Assembly (NCBI RefSeq): GCF_900101595.1
Contig: NZ_FMYY01000008.1
Coordinates: 59,539 to 123,538, forward strand
Direction: 5' to 3'
Length of the DNA: 64,000 bases
DNA from: Paenibacillus sp. cl123
GTDB lineage: Bacteria; Bacillota; Bacilli; Paenibacillales; NBRC-103111
A program made the position numbers and the translations under genes. Numbering within the stretch: position 1 is the first letter of the stretch; the number at the start of each line of letters is the position of its first letter. A model generated the notes under the pieces. It saw only the letters and a list, made by a program, of their open reading frames with translations, made no database searches and was not told the origin of the DNA. Positions 24,878-32,990 of the stretch are shown one piece after another.

Positions 24878-25650
24878 CCCCCTTGCACCTCCAGCTTCCG
24901 CCTCAGCAGCATGGTAACGCTCAGGCATACGGCAGTCAGGAAGACGCACCAGAGCAAGGAGCCAAGCAGCAGCGAGCCGTCTTCGAATCCGAGATAAATG
25001 CGGGTGGGGACGTAGAGCAAATACGGATAAGGAGAGCACCAGCTGATCGTCTGCAGCCAGCCGGGCAGCCATTCGACCGGAATAAAGAAGCCGGCGAGCA
25101 GCATCATCATGGCGTGATTGCCCCAATAGAGCCAGTTCGATTCGGTCGTCCACAAAGCGGTCGCCCCGATCAGATAATTGATGCAGATGGATACGTACGC
25201 GGAACAGGCCAAGCCGAGAGCGGTGAGGGCGAGGCGGGAAGCATCGGCAGGAATCTGAAGCGAGAAGACGATCACATACAGGGCGTAGATAGGAATGGAT
25301 TTGTACACAAACTGGTAAGCGATCTGGCCCCATTCCCGGCTCATCAGGTGAGTGAACAGATGAACGGGTCGCATGAGATCCAGCGAGATGTGGCCGGTTC
25401 GGACCGATTGGGGAATACCGAGGCCGTTCGTGATGAATCCGGTAATCCAGAGGGAGGCTTGCGTGAACGCGATGTAGCTGATCATGCCTTGCACGCCATA
25501 GTCGCCGAGCGAGCGGTTTTCACCTATGCCTATCCAGATGCAGGCATACATGTAGCCGAATATCGCGCTGGCTATGTTGTGCACCATGTGCGCCCCGCGG
25601 TATTGCAGGTTGCGGGAGTAGGCCTTGACGGCCAAAACGTAGTAAAGCAT
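24874..25650 (-). CDS. ABC-2 type permease
   Basis: A 258-residue membrane protein of the DUF990-like ABC-2 class. It opens LYYVLAVKAYSRNLQYRGAH and has about six helices, with MISYIAFTQASLWITGF, SGHISLDLMRPVHLF-like text and IPVEWLPGWLQTI near the C-terminus, all typical of this permease pair. It is first in the operon, starts with GGAGGTG well placed upstream, and ends in a 4-base overlap with the second permease. A TTGCGC/TATGAT promoter lies 79 bases upstream of the start. Confidence 0.87.
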   Translation of the reverse strand: MLYYVLAVKAYSRNLQYRGAHMVHNIASAIFGYMYACIWIGIGENRSLGDYGVQGMISYIAFTQASLWITGFITNGLGIPQSVRTGHISLDLMRPVHLFTHLMSREWGQIAYQFVYKSIPIYALYVIVFSLQIPADASRLALTALGLACSAYVSICINYLIGATALWTTESNWLYWGNHAMMMLLAGFFIPVEWLPGWLQTISWCSPYPYLLYVPTRIYLGFEDGSLLLGSLLWCVFLTAVCLSVTMLLRRKLEVQGG

Positions 25651-25728
25651 TGTACACCTCCGATAAGTTTGTAGACGGGGCTAATCCGCCAACTTCAGTC
25701 AAGGCGAAACGCGAGAGAGACGTTCACC

Positions 25729-25757
25729 ATCATAACAAAATAAGGGAGCGGGCGCAA
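25729..25757 (-). promoter_or_regulatory. Promoter of the ABC-2 exporter operon
   Basis: On the minus strand TTGCGC (25752-25757), a 17-base spacer and TATGAT (25729-25734). The same two hexamers with the same spacing occur in front of the metE riboswitch. Confidence 0.6.
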
Positions 25758-25913
25758 TCGGTATTTTTTCTGCCCAAAACCGTTTAGCTCTAGCCCGGGT
25801 TGTGGTAAAATACGTGAAGAGCAGTGACATGAACGTGAGCAAATGTGGTTTCAGGAGCGTGCAGGCTTATATAGTTGCATTGCCAACTAAGATAATAGGA
25901 AGTGAATTGCTTC

Positions 25914-27665
25914 ATGAACTCTCAGAGGCTGTTGCTCGACTACGTCAAGTCCAAGTGGCATCATTACGCGCTTGCGGTCGCGCTCATCGCGGCGGCCAAC
26001 ATCATTCAATCGTATTACCCGAAGCTGCTTGGCGATTTCACGGATCACCTGCAGCGGGGCGAGCTGACGCCTCCCCTGATCGTGAATTACAGCCTCAAGC
26101 TGCTTGCGGTCGGCGTGTTGTTCGGCCTGCTGGCCGGAACCGGGCAGTATGTGGTCATGCGCGCGGGCCGGTATTTCGAGTTTGTCACGCGCCGCAAGCT
26201 GTTCGAGCATTTTACCCGCTTGAGCGAAAGCTTTTATTCCAAGCATGGGGTCGGCAAAATGCTGAGCTACGTCATGAACGACGTCACCGCGATCCGCGAG
26301 TCGATCTCGATGGGCATTAACCAGACGACCAACGCCGTGATTTTGCTGATCGCAGCCGTAGCCATGATGGTGGCCAGCTCGATCCCGCTGTATCTGATCG
26401 CCGTATGCGTCGCGCCGCTGCTGATCATTCCGTTCCTCGTCGTCCGCTTCGGTCCCGTGATCCGCAAAAGATCCCTGACCGTGCAGGAGTCGCTGAGCAA
26501 AATGACGGAATCGGCCGAGGAGCAGTTCGGCGGCATCCGCGTAACGAAGAAGTTCGCGGCCGAATCGATCATGATCCGCCGCTTTGGAGAAACGGTGGAC
26601 CGAATTCGGGATAACCAGCTGAGGCTTGTGCGCGTTTCCTCCTTGTTCCAAGCCTTGATCCCATTCCTGGGCGCGCTTTCACTTGTCGTTACGCTTGCTT
26701 TTGGCGGGTACTTGACGATCAAGGGAAATATTACGCTCGGGAGCTTTGTCGCGCTTACCCTGTACATCCGGATGATGGTCAATCCGCTGCAGCAGATCGG
26801 CAATGTGATCAATACGATGCAGCGCTCGAGAGCGTCGCTGGAGCGGCTTGGCGATCTGTTGAGGCGAAGCCCGGATATACTGGAGCTGGAAGGGGCACGC
26901 GAGCTGGATCTTGACCGCTCGGCGATTCGGATCAGCCGGCTGACCTTCAGCTATCCCGATTCGGAGCGGCCTTCCTTGATCGACGTGGATCTGACGGTGG
27001 AGCCGGGGCAAACGGTCGGCATCATCGGCAAAACAGGCAGCGGCAAAACGACGCTCGCCAAGCTGCTGCTGCGCGTTTATGATCCTCCTGCAGGCACGGT
27101 AAAGATCGGCGGCGTCGATATTAGGGAGCTGACGCTGGAGAGCCTGCGCAGCCAGATCGCTTATGTGCCCCAGGAGGGCTTTTTGTTCAGCACGACAATC
27201 CGCGACAATATTGCGTTTTACCGGCGGGATTCCGGCATCGACCAGGTCGAGCGGGCAGCCAAGCAAGCTCAGATCTACAGCAATATCCTTGACTTCCCCG
27301 ACCGGTTCGACACGAAGCTGGGCGAGCGGGGCGTCACCTTGTCCGGCGGCCAGCGGCAGCGTACGAGTCTCGCCCGGGGGCTGATCAAAAACTCGCCGAT
27401 CCTGCTGCTGGACGACAGCGTAAGCGCCGTTGACGCCGTCACCGAGAAAGCGATCATCGAGACGATCCGCAAGGAGCGGGCCGGACGGACGACCATCCTG
27501 ATCGCTCATCGAATCAGTGCGCTCAAGCATGCCGATATCATCATCGTGATGGATGAGGGCAGAATCGTACAGCGGGGCACCCATGCCCAGCTGATCGCTC
27601 AGCCGGGGATCTACGCGATGCTGCACGCCATTCAGGAGGAGGGGAATCAGTATGCCGAAGGATAA
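25914..27665 (+). CDS. ABC exporter half-transporter (heterodimer subunit 1, YheI/BmrC-like)
   Basis: The 583-residue protein has six transmembrane helices (about residues 15-310) and a nucleotide-binding domain with Walker A GKTGSGKTT, signature LSGGQRQRTSLARG and H-loop LIAHRISALKHAD. The Walker B region reads ILLLDDSVSAVD, so the usual catalytic Glu is Asp. This is the degenerate-site pattern known in heterodimeric exporters such as B. subtilis BmrC/BmrD (YheI/YheH). The ATG at 25914 was preferred over GTG 25902, which lies inside the AGGAAG ribosome site. It overlaps the second subunit gene by 14 bases. Multidrug or lipid export is the family role; the substrate is unknown. Confidence 0.9.
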   Translation: MNSQRLLLDYVKSKWHHYALAVALIAAANIIQSYYPKLLGDFTDHLQRGELTPPLIVNYSLKLLAVGVLFGLLAGTGQYVVMRAGRYFEFVTRRKLFEHFTRLSESFYSKHGVGKMLSYVMNDVTAIRESISMGINQTTNAVILLIAAVAMMVASSIPLYLIAVCVAPLLIIPFLVVRFGPVIRKRSLTVQESLSKMTESAEEQFGGIRVTKKFAAESIMIRRFGETVDRIRDNQLRLVRVSSLFQALIPFLGALSLVVTLAFGGYLTIKGNITLGSFVALTLYIRMMVNPLQQIGNVINTMQRSRASLERLGDLLRRSPDILELEGARELDLDRSAIRISRLTFSYPDSERPSLIDVDLTVEPGQTVGIIGKTGSGKTTLAKLLLRVYDPPAGTVKIGGVDIRELTLESLRSQIAYVPQEGFLFSTTIRDNIAFYRRDSGIDQVERAAKQAQIYSNILDFPDRFDTKLGERGVTLSGGQRQRTSLARGLIKNSPILLLDDSVSAVDAVTEKAIIETIRKERAGRTTILIAHRISALKHADIIIVMDEGRIVQRGTHAQLIAQPGIYAMLHAIQEEGNQYAEG

Positions 27666-29442
27666 AACTTCTAAAGAAGCTCCGACCAAGTACAGATCAG
27701 CCTTCCGCGTGCTGTTCTCCTACGCGAAGCCGCATCGCCGAACCTTTGCGTTGATGATCGTCTGTACGCTGCTGGCGATCGCAGCTGATCTGTTTCAGCC
27801 GTATCTGGTCAAAATTGCGATCGACGACCATCTGATGGCCGGGGATACGAATTACGTAACGCTTGTGATCATCTGTGCAATCTATCTCGGACTTTCGCTG
27901 ACCGGGCTGCTGTTCACCTACCTGCAAAATAATTTGCTGCAGTATGCCGGTCAGAGCATCGTCGCCCGCATCCGCAAGGAGCTGTTCGAGCATATTACGA
28001 AGCAGTCGATGTCTTATTTCGACCGCATGCCAAGCGGCAGCCTGATCACGCATGTATCGAGCGACACGGAGACGATCAACCAGTTTTTCAATCAGGTGCT
28101 GCTGAGCTTGATCCGGGACGGCCTTACGCTTGTATTTATCATCGTGCTGATGTTCCAGCTGGACGTGGAGCTGACGCTGTACTGTCTCATTTTGCTGCCT
28201 ATCATTGCCGCGATCGCGATCTCCTTCCGCTCGTATATGCGCAAGACGTATCAGATGACGCGTGCCAATCTGTCGCGGCTCGTCGCGTTCGTCGCCGAGA
28301 ATCTGGCCGGGATGAATCTGATCCAGGCTTTCCATCAGGAGAAGGAGCAGCAAAGTCAATTTACGGATAAAAACCACACGTACTATCGGTCCAACCTGCG
28401 GGAAATCCGTACGAATGTGTTGTTCAACCGGTCCTTCGATATTTTGGGCAACTTGTCCGTGGCGTTCGTGACCTGGCTCGGAGGCATTGCCGTCTTCGAC
28501 AAGCAGCTGGAATTCGGGGTGTTGTACGCGTTTATCACGTACATCCGCATGTTCTTCCAGCCGATCAATACGATTACCCAGCAGTGGAATACGCTGCAGT
28601 CGACTACCGTATCGGTCAGCCGGATCTGGGGGATATTCTCCGTTCAGCCTGAAGTAACCGATGCGGCCGCTCCCAAGCAGATTGCTCCCGAGACGGTCCG
28701 CGGCAAAATCGACTTCAACCGGGTGACTTTCTCGTATGTGGAGAATCAGCCCGTTATCCGCGACATCGACCTGCATATCGCTCCGGGCTCGCTGATCGGC
28801 ATCGTCGGCACGACCGGCGCGGGCAAAAGCTCGCTGATCGGGCTGCTCTGCCGGTTCTACGACGTGCAGAAGGGCAGCATCAAAATCGACGGCACGGATA
28901 TTCGCGACATTCCGCAGAACACCCTGCACCGGATCGTCGGTCTCGTGCAGCAGGAGCCTTACCTGTATTCGGGCTCGATCATCGATAATGTCCGGTTGTT
29001 CGACGAATCGATCTCGCGCGAAGACGTGATCCGCGCCTGTAAATTCGTCGGAGCCGACGCGGTGATCGCCAGGATGAAGGACGGCTACGACACCCGGCTC
29101 TCCGAGCGGGGGAGCGGGCTGTCGGCAGGCGAGCGGCAGATGATCTCCTTCGCCCGGATTATCGTATTCCAGCCGAAAGTGCTTATTCTCGACGAAGCGA
29201 CGGCCAATCTCGATTCCTATACCGAGCAGCTGATCCAGTCCGCGCTTGCTGTCGTTTCGCAGGGGCGCACGACGCTCGTCATCGCGCACCGGCTGTCGAC
29301 GATTATGCAGGCCGATCGGATACTGGTGATGCGCAGCGGCGAAATTGTCGAGCAGGGCGATCATGGCGAGCTGCTGGAGCTGCACGGCTATTATGAGCAG
29401 CTGTATAAGCATTCGCAAGGAAATATGAGGGGAGCAGGCTGA
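27652..29442 (+). CDS. ABC exporter half-transporter (heterodimer subunit 2, YheH/BmrD-like)
   Basis: A 596-residue half-transporter with six helices in the first 330 residues. Its nucleotide-binding domain has Walker A GTTGAGKSSL, signature GLSAGERQMISFARI, Walker B VLILDEATANLD with the catalytic Glu present, and H-loop VIAHRLSTIMQAD. The signature variant LSAGERQ is typical of the BmrD-type partner. Together with the upstream subunit it should form one canonical and one degenerate ATP site. AGGAGGAGGGG precedes the start. A GNAT gene follows 4 bases later and is probably co-transcribed. Confidence 0.9.
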   Translation: MPKDKTSKEAPTKYRSAFRVLFSYAKPHRRTFALMIVCTLLAIAADLFQPYLVKIAIDDHLMAGDTNYVTLVIICAIYLGLSLTGLLFTYLQNNLLQYAGQSIVARIRKELFEHITKQSMSYFDRMPSGSLITHVSSDTETINQFFNQVLLSLIRDGLTLVFIIVLMFQLDVELTLYCLILLPIIAAIAISFRSYMRKTYQMTRANLSRLVAFVAENLAGMNLIQAFHQEKEQQSQFTDKNHTYYRSNLREIRTNVLFNRSFDILGNLSVAFVTWLGGIAVFDKQLEFGVLYAFITYIRMFFQPINTITQQWNTLQSTTVSVSRIWGIFSVQPEVTDAAAPKQIAPETVRGKIDFNRVTFSYVENQPVIRDIDLHIAPGSLIGIVGTTGAGKSSLIGLLCRFYDVQKGSIKIDGTDIRDIPQNTLHRIVGLVQQEPYLYSGSIIDNVRLFDESISREDVIRACKFVGADAVIARMKDGYDTRLSERGSGLSAGERQMISFARIIVFQPKVLILDEATANLDSYTEQLIQSALAVVSQGRTTLVIAHRLSTIMQADRILVMRSGEIVEQGDHGELLELHGYYEQLYKHSQGNMRGAG

Positions 29443-29446
29443 AGAT

Positions 29447-29899
29447 ATGGACATTAGAAAGCTGAAACCGGACGAACGGCCGCCGATGGAGCTGCTGCTG
29501 CTGGCCGATCCTTCGGAGGAGCTGGTGGAGGAATATATCTCGAGAGGCCGGTCCTATGTGATGGAGCGGGATGGGGAGGCCATCGGCGTTTACGTGCTGC
29601 TGCCGACCCGTCCGGGTACGGCCGAGCTGGTGAATGTTGCGGTGGCCGAATCGTTCCAGGGACAAGGCCACGGCAAAACGCTTGTCCTCCATGCGATTGG
29701 CCAAGCGAAGGCTCTCGGCTACAAGACCATCGAGGTGGGCACAGGGAGCACCGGACTCTCGCAGCTGGCGTTATACCAGAAGTGCGGTTTCCGGACGACT
29801 TGGATCGACCGGGACTTTTTCACCCGCCATTATAAGGAAAATATATACGAAAACGGGCTTCAGGTTATCGATATGGTGAGAATGTCGCTGGATTTGTAA
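29447..29899 (+). CDS. GNAT-family N-acetyltransferase (YvbK-like)
   Basis: The 150-residue protein has the GNAT core: a beta strand with GEAIGVYVLLPTRPGTAELV, then the acetyl-CoA motif VAESFQGQGHGKTLVLHAI and the end motif LALYQKCGFRTTWIDRDFF. It resembles B. subtilis YvbK in size and sequence pattern; the acceptor is unknown. It starts 4 bases after the exporter subunit stop, which suggests one transcript, perhaps combining modification and export of a toxic compound. Confidence 0.88.
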   Translation: MDIRKLKPDERPPMELLLLADPSEELVEEYISRGRSYVMERDGEAIGVYVLLPTRPGTAELVNVAVAESFQGQGHGKTLVLHAIGQAKALGYKTIEVGTGSTGLSQLALYQKCGFRTTWIDRDFFTRHYKENIYENGLQVIDMVRMSLDL

Positions 29900-29926
29900 T
29901 TATATCGGAAAATTCGGAATAACTTC

Positions 29927-29955
29927 TTGCGCAATTACCGCCGCTCGGTTATGAT
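29927..29955 (+). promoter_or_regulatory. Promoter of the cobalamin riboswitch-metE transcript
   Basis: TTGCGC (29927-29932), a 17-base spacer and TATGAT (29950-29955). It lies about 45 bases before the first conserved riboswitch element. Confidence 0.65.
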
Positions 29956-29989
29956 GATCGTTGTATCCTTAGCGGATGTCCACAACTGA

Positions 29990-30185
29990 ATAACGGGAAA
30001 CAGGTGCTTCCCGGAGATGAATCAGTCTCCGGATAAGCTTAATAGGGAAGTTCGGTGCAAAGCCGACGCGGTCCCGCCACTGTAACAGAAGAGTCGCAGC
30101 ACACATGTCACTGGTTGCAAGAGCAGCCGGGAAGACTGCTGACGATGTTGACGCTGATAGCCAGGAGACCTGCCTGTTTCGACGA
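29990..30185 (+). ncRNA. Cobalamin (AdoCbl) riboswitch
   Basis: The conserved landmarks occur in the right order: GGTGCTTCCCGG (from 30003), a GGATAAGCTTAATAGGGAA block, CGGTGCAAAGCCGACGCGG, CCCGCCACTGTAAC (the B12 box region), and AGCCAGGAGACCTGCC near 30160-30176. It precedes metE, the B12-independent methionine synthase, with a terminator in between, so B12 should switch metE off. The boundaries are approximate. Confidence 0.95.
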
Positions 30186-30247
30186 CACTGCATTACCTAC
30201 GGGAGATAGGGAGGTGTTAGACGGCACAAACCACGAGCAATAGCGAT

Positions 30248-30295
30248 GGCGTCTTTCCCCTTGACTTCTTTAGGGGGAGAGACGCCTTTTTTGTT
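30248..30295 (+). terminator. Riboswitch expression-platform terminator
   Basis: GGCGTCTTTCCCC (30248-30260) pairs with GGGGGAGAGACGCC (30273-30286), followed by six T residues. It lies between the aptamer and the metE start. Confidence 0.9.
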
Positions 30296-30362
30296 TGGGT
30301 ATCGACGGGGAACGGGCATACAGCCGGGAGATTCAATCACAATGGGGAGGTCATTATCGACT

Positions 30363-32666
30363 ATGAGCAATCAAATACGGACAGGCAGCCTGGGTTATCC
30401 GCGTATCGGAGAACAGCGGGAGTGGAAAAAAGCCTTGGAAGCATTCTGGGCGGGAAAGACGGACGAGCAGACGCTGACAGCGGAGATGGAGGCGATCCGT
30501 CTCGGCCAGCTGCGCCGTCAGCAGGAGAAGGGGCTCGATTTCATACCGGTTAACGACTTTACTTACTATGACCATATGCTGGATATGGCCGTTATGTTCG
30601 GCATCGTTCCAGCCCGCTACGGTCATTCAGGGGGACCGGTTTCACTGGCAACGTATTTCGCTATGGCGCGGGGCAGCGCTCAGGCGGTTGCCAGCGAGAT
30701 GACCAAATGGTTCAACACCAACTACCACTATATCGTGCCGGAAGTAGGCGATCTCCAGCCTTACCTGGCCGAGAACAAGCCGCTGGCCGCCTACCGGTTC
30801 GCCAAGCAACGAGCCGGCATCGAAGGGCGTCCGGTCATCGTCGGGCCGTATACTTTCCTTAAGCTGTCCAAGGGCTTCGCCGCATCCAGGCTGGCGGAGA
30901 AGGCGGACCAATTCCTGCCGCTCTATGTTCAACTGCTGCAGGAGCTCGAACAGGAGGGCGTGCAGTGGGTGCAGATCGATGAGCCGGCGCTTGTCAAGGA
31001 TATGAAGGCCGAGGAACTGGAGCTCGTCGAGCGCATCTATGCCGGGCTGCGCGCTCAAGTGCCGGGACTGCGCATCCTGCTGCAAACCTACTTCGAAGCG
31101 GTCGATCATTTCGACCGCGTGACCGCCTTGCCGGTGGATGCCATTGGCCTGGACTTTGTCCACGACCGGGGCAGGCACCTGGAGGCGCTGGAGCGCCATG
31201 GCTGGCCGCAGGACAAGCAGCTCGCTGCCGGCATCATCGACGGGCGCAATGTATGGCGCTCCGATCTGGACGCCAAGCTAGAGCTGATCGACCGGCTGTC
31301 CGCTTATGTTCCTGCGGACCGTCTGATTGTCCAGCCGTCCTCCAGCCTGCTCCATGTGCCGGTGACCGTGGACCGGGAGGACAAGCTCCAGCCTGAGATC
31401 AAGGACGCGCTTGCCTTCGCCGACCAGAAGCTGGACGAGCTGGCTTTGCTGGCGAGAGCGCAACGCGAGGGCCGCGAGGCGGCAGCCGGCGAGCTGGCTG
31501 CCGCCCGCGACGCGCTGTCCCGCTTCCGTGCCCTCCCCGAGCGGAACAGGGCGGATGTAGCCGAGCGTCTGGCGGGCATCGATCAAGCGGCCGACACGCG
31601 CAGCCAGCCGTTCGCCGAGCGGTTCAAGGCGCAGCAGGAGAAATGGCGGCTTCCGCTGCTGCCGACCACGACGATCGGCAGCTTCCCGCAGACGAAGGAA
31701 GTGCGCCAAGCCCGCCAGCAGTGGCGCAAGGGCAGCTTGGACGATGCCGCCTACGAGGCATTCGTCAACCAGGAGATCGAAAGCTGCATCCGGCTGCAGG
31801 AAGAAATCGGCATTGACGTGCTGGTGCACGGCGAATTCGAGCGTACGGATATGGTCGAATTTTTCGGCGAGAAGCTGGCCGGATTTTTCTTCACCGCCAA
31901 TGGCTGGGTGCAATCGTACGGCTCCCGCTGCGTGAAGCCGCCGGTGATCTATGCTGACGTGGCTTTCGTGGAACCGATGACGGTCCGGGAAAGCGCCTAT
32001 GCGCAGTCGTTGACGTCACGGCCGGTCAAAGGAATGCTGACCGGGCCGGTTACCATTCTGAACTGGTCCTTCGTCCGCGACGATATGAGCCGCGAGCAGG
32101 TGACGAATCAGATCGCGCTTGCGCTCCGTCACGAGGTGGAAGCGCTGCAGAGCGCCGGCATCGAGATGATTCAGGTGGACGAGCCTGCCGTCCGCGAAGG
32201 CTTGCCGCTGAAAGGCAGCGACCATGAGCATTACTTGAACTGGGCGGTCCGCTCGTTCCGCATCGCAACCTCCACGGTGCGCGATACGACGCAAATCCAC
32301 ACGCACATGTGCTATTGCGAGTTCCATGATATGATCGATTCGATCCGGGCGATGGATGCCGATGTCATCTCGATCGAAACGTCGCGCAGCCACGGCGAGC
32401 TGATCGAAAGCTTCGAGCTGCAGGGCTACGACCACGGCATCGGCCTGGGCGTGTACGATATCCACAGCCCGCGCGTACCGGATGTCAAGGAAATGACGGA
32501 TATGATCGACCGCGCCCTGCATGCGCTGGACGCCCGGCTGTTCTGGATCAATCCGGACTGCGGCCTCAAGACGCGCGGCTGGCCGGAGACGGAGCAGTCG
32601 CTGCGCAACATGGTGCAGGCCGCTCTGACCGCCCGCGAGCAGCTTCAGTCGGTGCAGGCGAAGTAA
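30363..32666 (+). CDS. metE: Cobalamin-independent methionine synthase (5-methyltetrahydropteroyltriglutamate-homocysteine methyltransferase)
   Basis: MetE transfers the methyl group of methyltetrahydropteroyl-triglutamate to homocysteine, using zinc. The 767-residue length is typical. Two barrels are visible. The first contains GSLGYPRIGEQREWKKALEA; the second starts near LPTTTIGSFPQTKEVRQAR and has the zinc ligands in HTHMCYCEF near residue 646 and the Cys of NPDCGLKTR near 731. The ATG at 30363 is 12 bases after GGGGAGG; an in-frame ATG at 30342 overlaps that site. Expression is expected to fall when cobalamin is present because of the riboswitch upstream. Confidence 0.96.
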   Translation: MSNQIRTGSLGYPRIGEQREWKKALEAFWAGKTDEQTLTAEMEAIRLGQLRRQQEKGLDFIPVNDFTYYDHMLDMAVMFGIVPARYGHSGGPVSLATYFAMARGSAQAVASEMTKWFNTNYHYIVPEVGDLQPYLAENKPLAAYRFAKQRAGIEGRPVIVGPYTFLKLSKGFAASRLAEKADQFLPLYVQLLQELEQEGVQWVQIDEPALVKDMKAEELELVERIYAGLRAQVPGLRILLQTYFEAVDHFDRVTALPVDAIGLDFVHDRGRHLEALERHGWPQDKQLAAGIIDGRNVWRSDLDAKLELIDRLSAYVPADRLIVQPSSSLLHVPVTVDREDKLQPEIKDALAFADQKLDELALLARAQREGREAAAGELAAARDALSRFRALPERNRADVAERLAGIDQAADTRSQPFAERFKAQQEKWRLPLLPTTTIGSFPQTKEVRQARQQWRKGSLDDAAYEAFVNQEIESCIRLQEEIGIDVLVHGEFERTDMVEFFGEKLAGFFFTANGWVQSYGSRCVKPPVIYADVAFVEPMTVRESAYAQSLTSRPVKGMLTGPVTILNWSFVRDDMSREQVTNQIALALRHEVEALQSAGIEMIQVDEPAVREGLPLKGSDHEHYLNWAVRSFRIATSTVRDTTQIHTHMCYCEFHDMIDSIRAMDADVISIETSRSHGELIESFELQGYDHGIGLGVYDIHSPRVPDVKEMTDMIDRALHALDARLFWINPDCGLKTRGWPETEQSLRNMVQAALTAREQLQSVQAK

Positions 32667-32802
32667 GCTCTTTTCCTCGGGGGAATCCGGCTGCAAAGGC
32701 TGCCGCTACCGCTGTTTCAACTCCCTGTCGGCGCTTCGGTATGGACAAGGGGGCCATTTCTCCCCGGGACCGAAAGCAAGAGCCATAGGTGGAGATCATC
32801 AA

Positions 32803-32864
32803 GGACCTGGCCGATTTTGCCGACAGCTTCACAGAAGCTGTTGACAAACGGTCAGGTCTTTTTT
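32803..32864 (+). terminator. Terminator after metE
   Basis: GACCTGGCCG (32804-32813) pairs with CGGTCAGGTC (32849-32858) with one mismatch. A nested ACAGCTT/AAGCTGT stem lies inside, and six T residues follow. Apart from this and the palindrome near 32893, the 324-base gap before the next gene shows nothing else. Confidence 0.8.
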
Positions 32865-32892
32865 GTGGCATATATGGCTTTACAGCAGCAGA

Positions 32893-32904
32893 TAACACGT
32901 GTTA
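32893..32904. promoter_or_regulatory. 12-bp perfect palindrome upstream of the AraC-type regulator
   Basis: TAACACGTGTTA lies 87 bases before the regulator start. It could be an operator; no matching second copy was noticed. Confidence 0.3.
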
Positions 32905-32990
32905 ATATTCGTCGCATAGGGCAAAAAAGCGGAGCAGGCTGTTTTCTCGCGACTGGATGCCGAAGACGGTTGCCCGCGAAAGGAGACATC

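Noticed and set aside
25786-25811. Possible promoter for the BmrC-like gene (TTTAGC and TAAAAT)
   Set aside because: The -35 box is too far from consensus and spacing is only approximate, so it is not listed.
27697-29454. 585-codon open frame antisense to the second exporter subunit
   Set aside because: Exceptionally long, but a shadow of codon bias; the sense strand has all ABC motifs and the antisense frame has no initiation signal.
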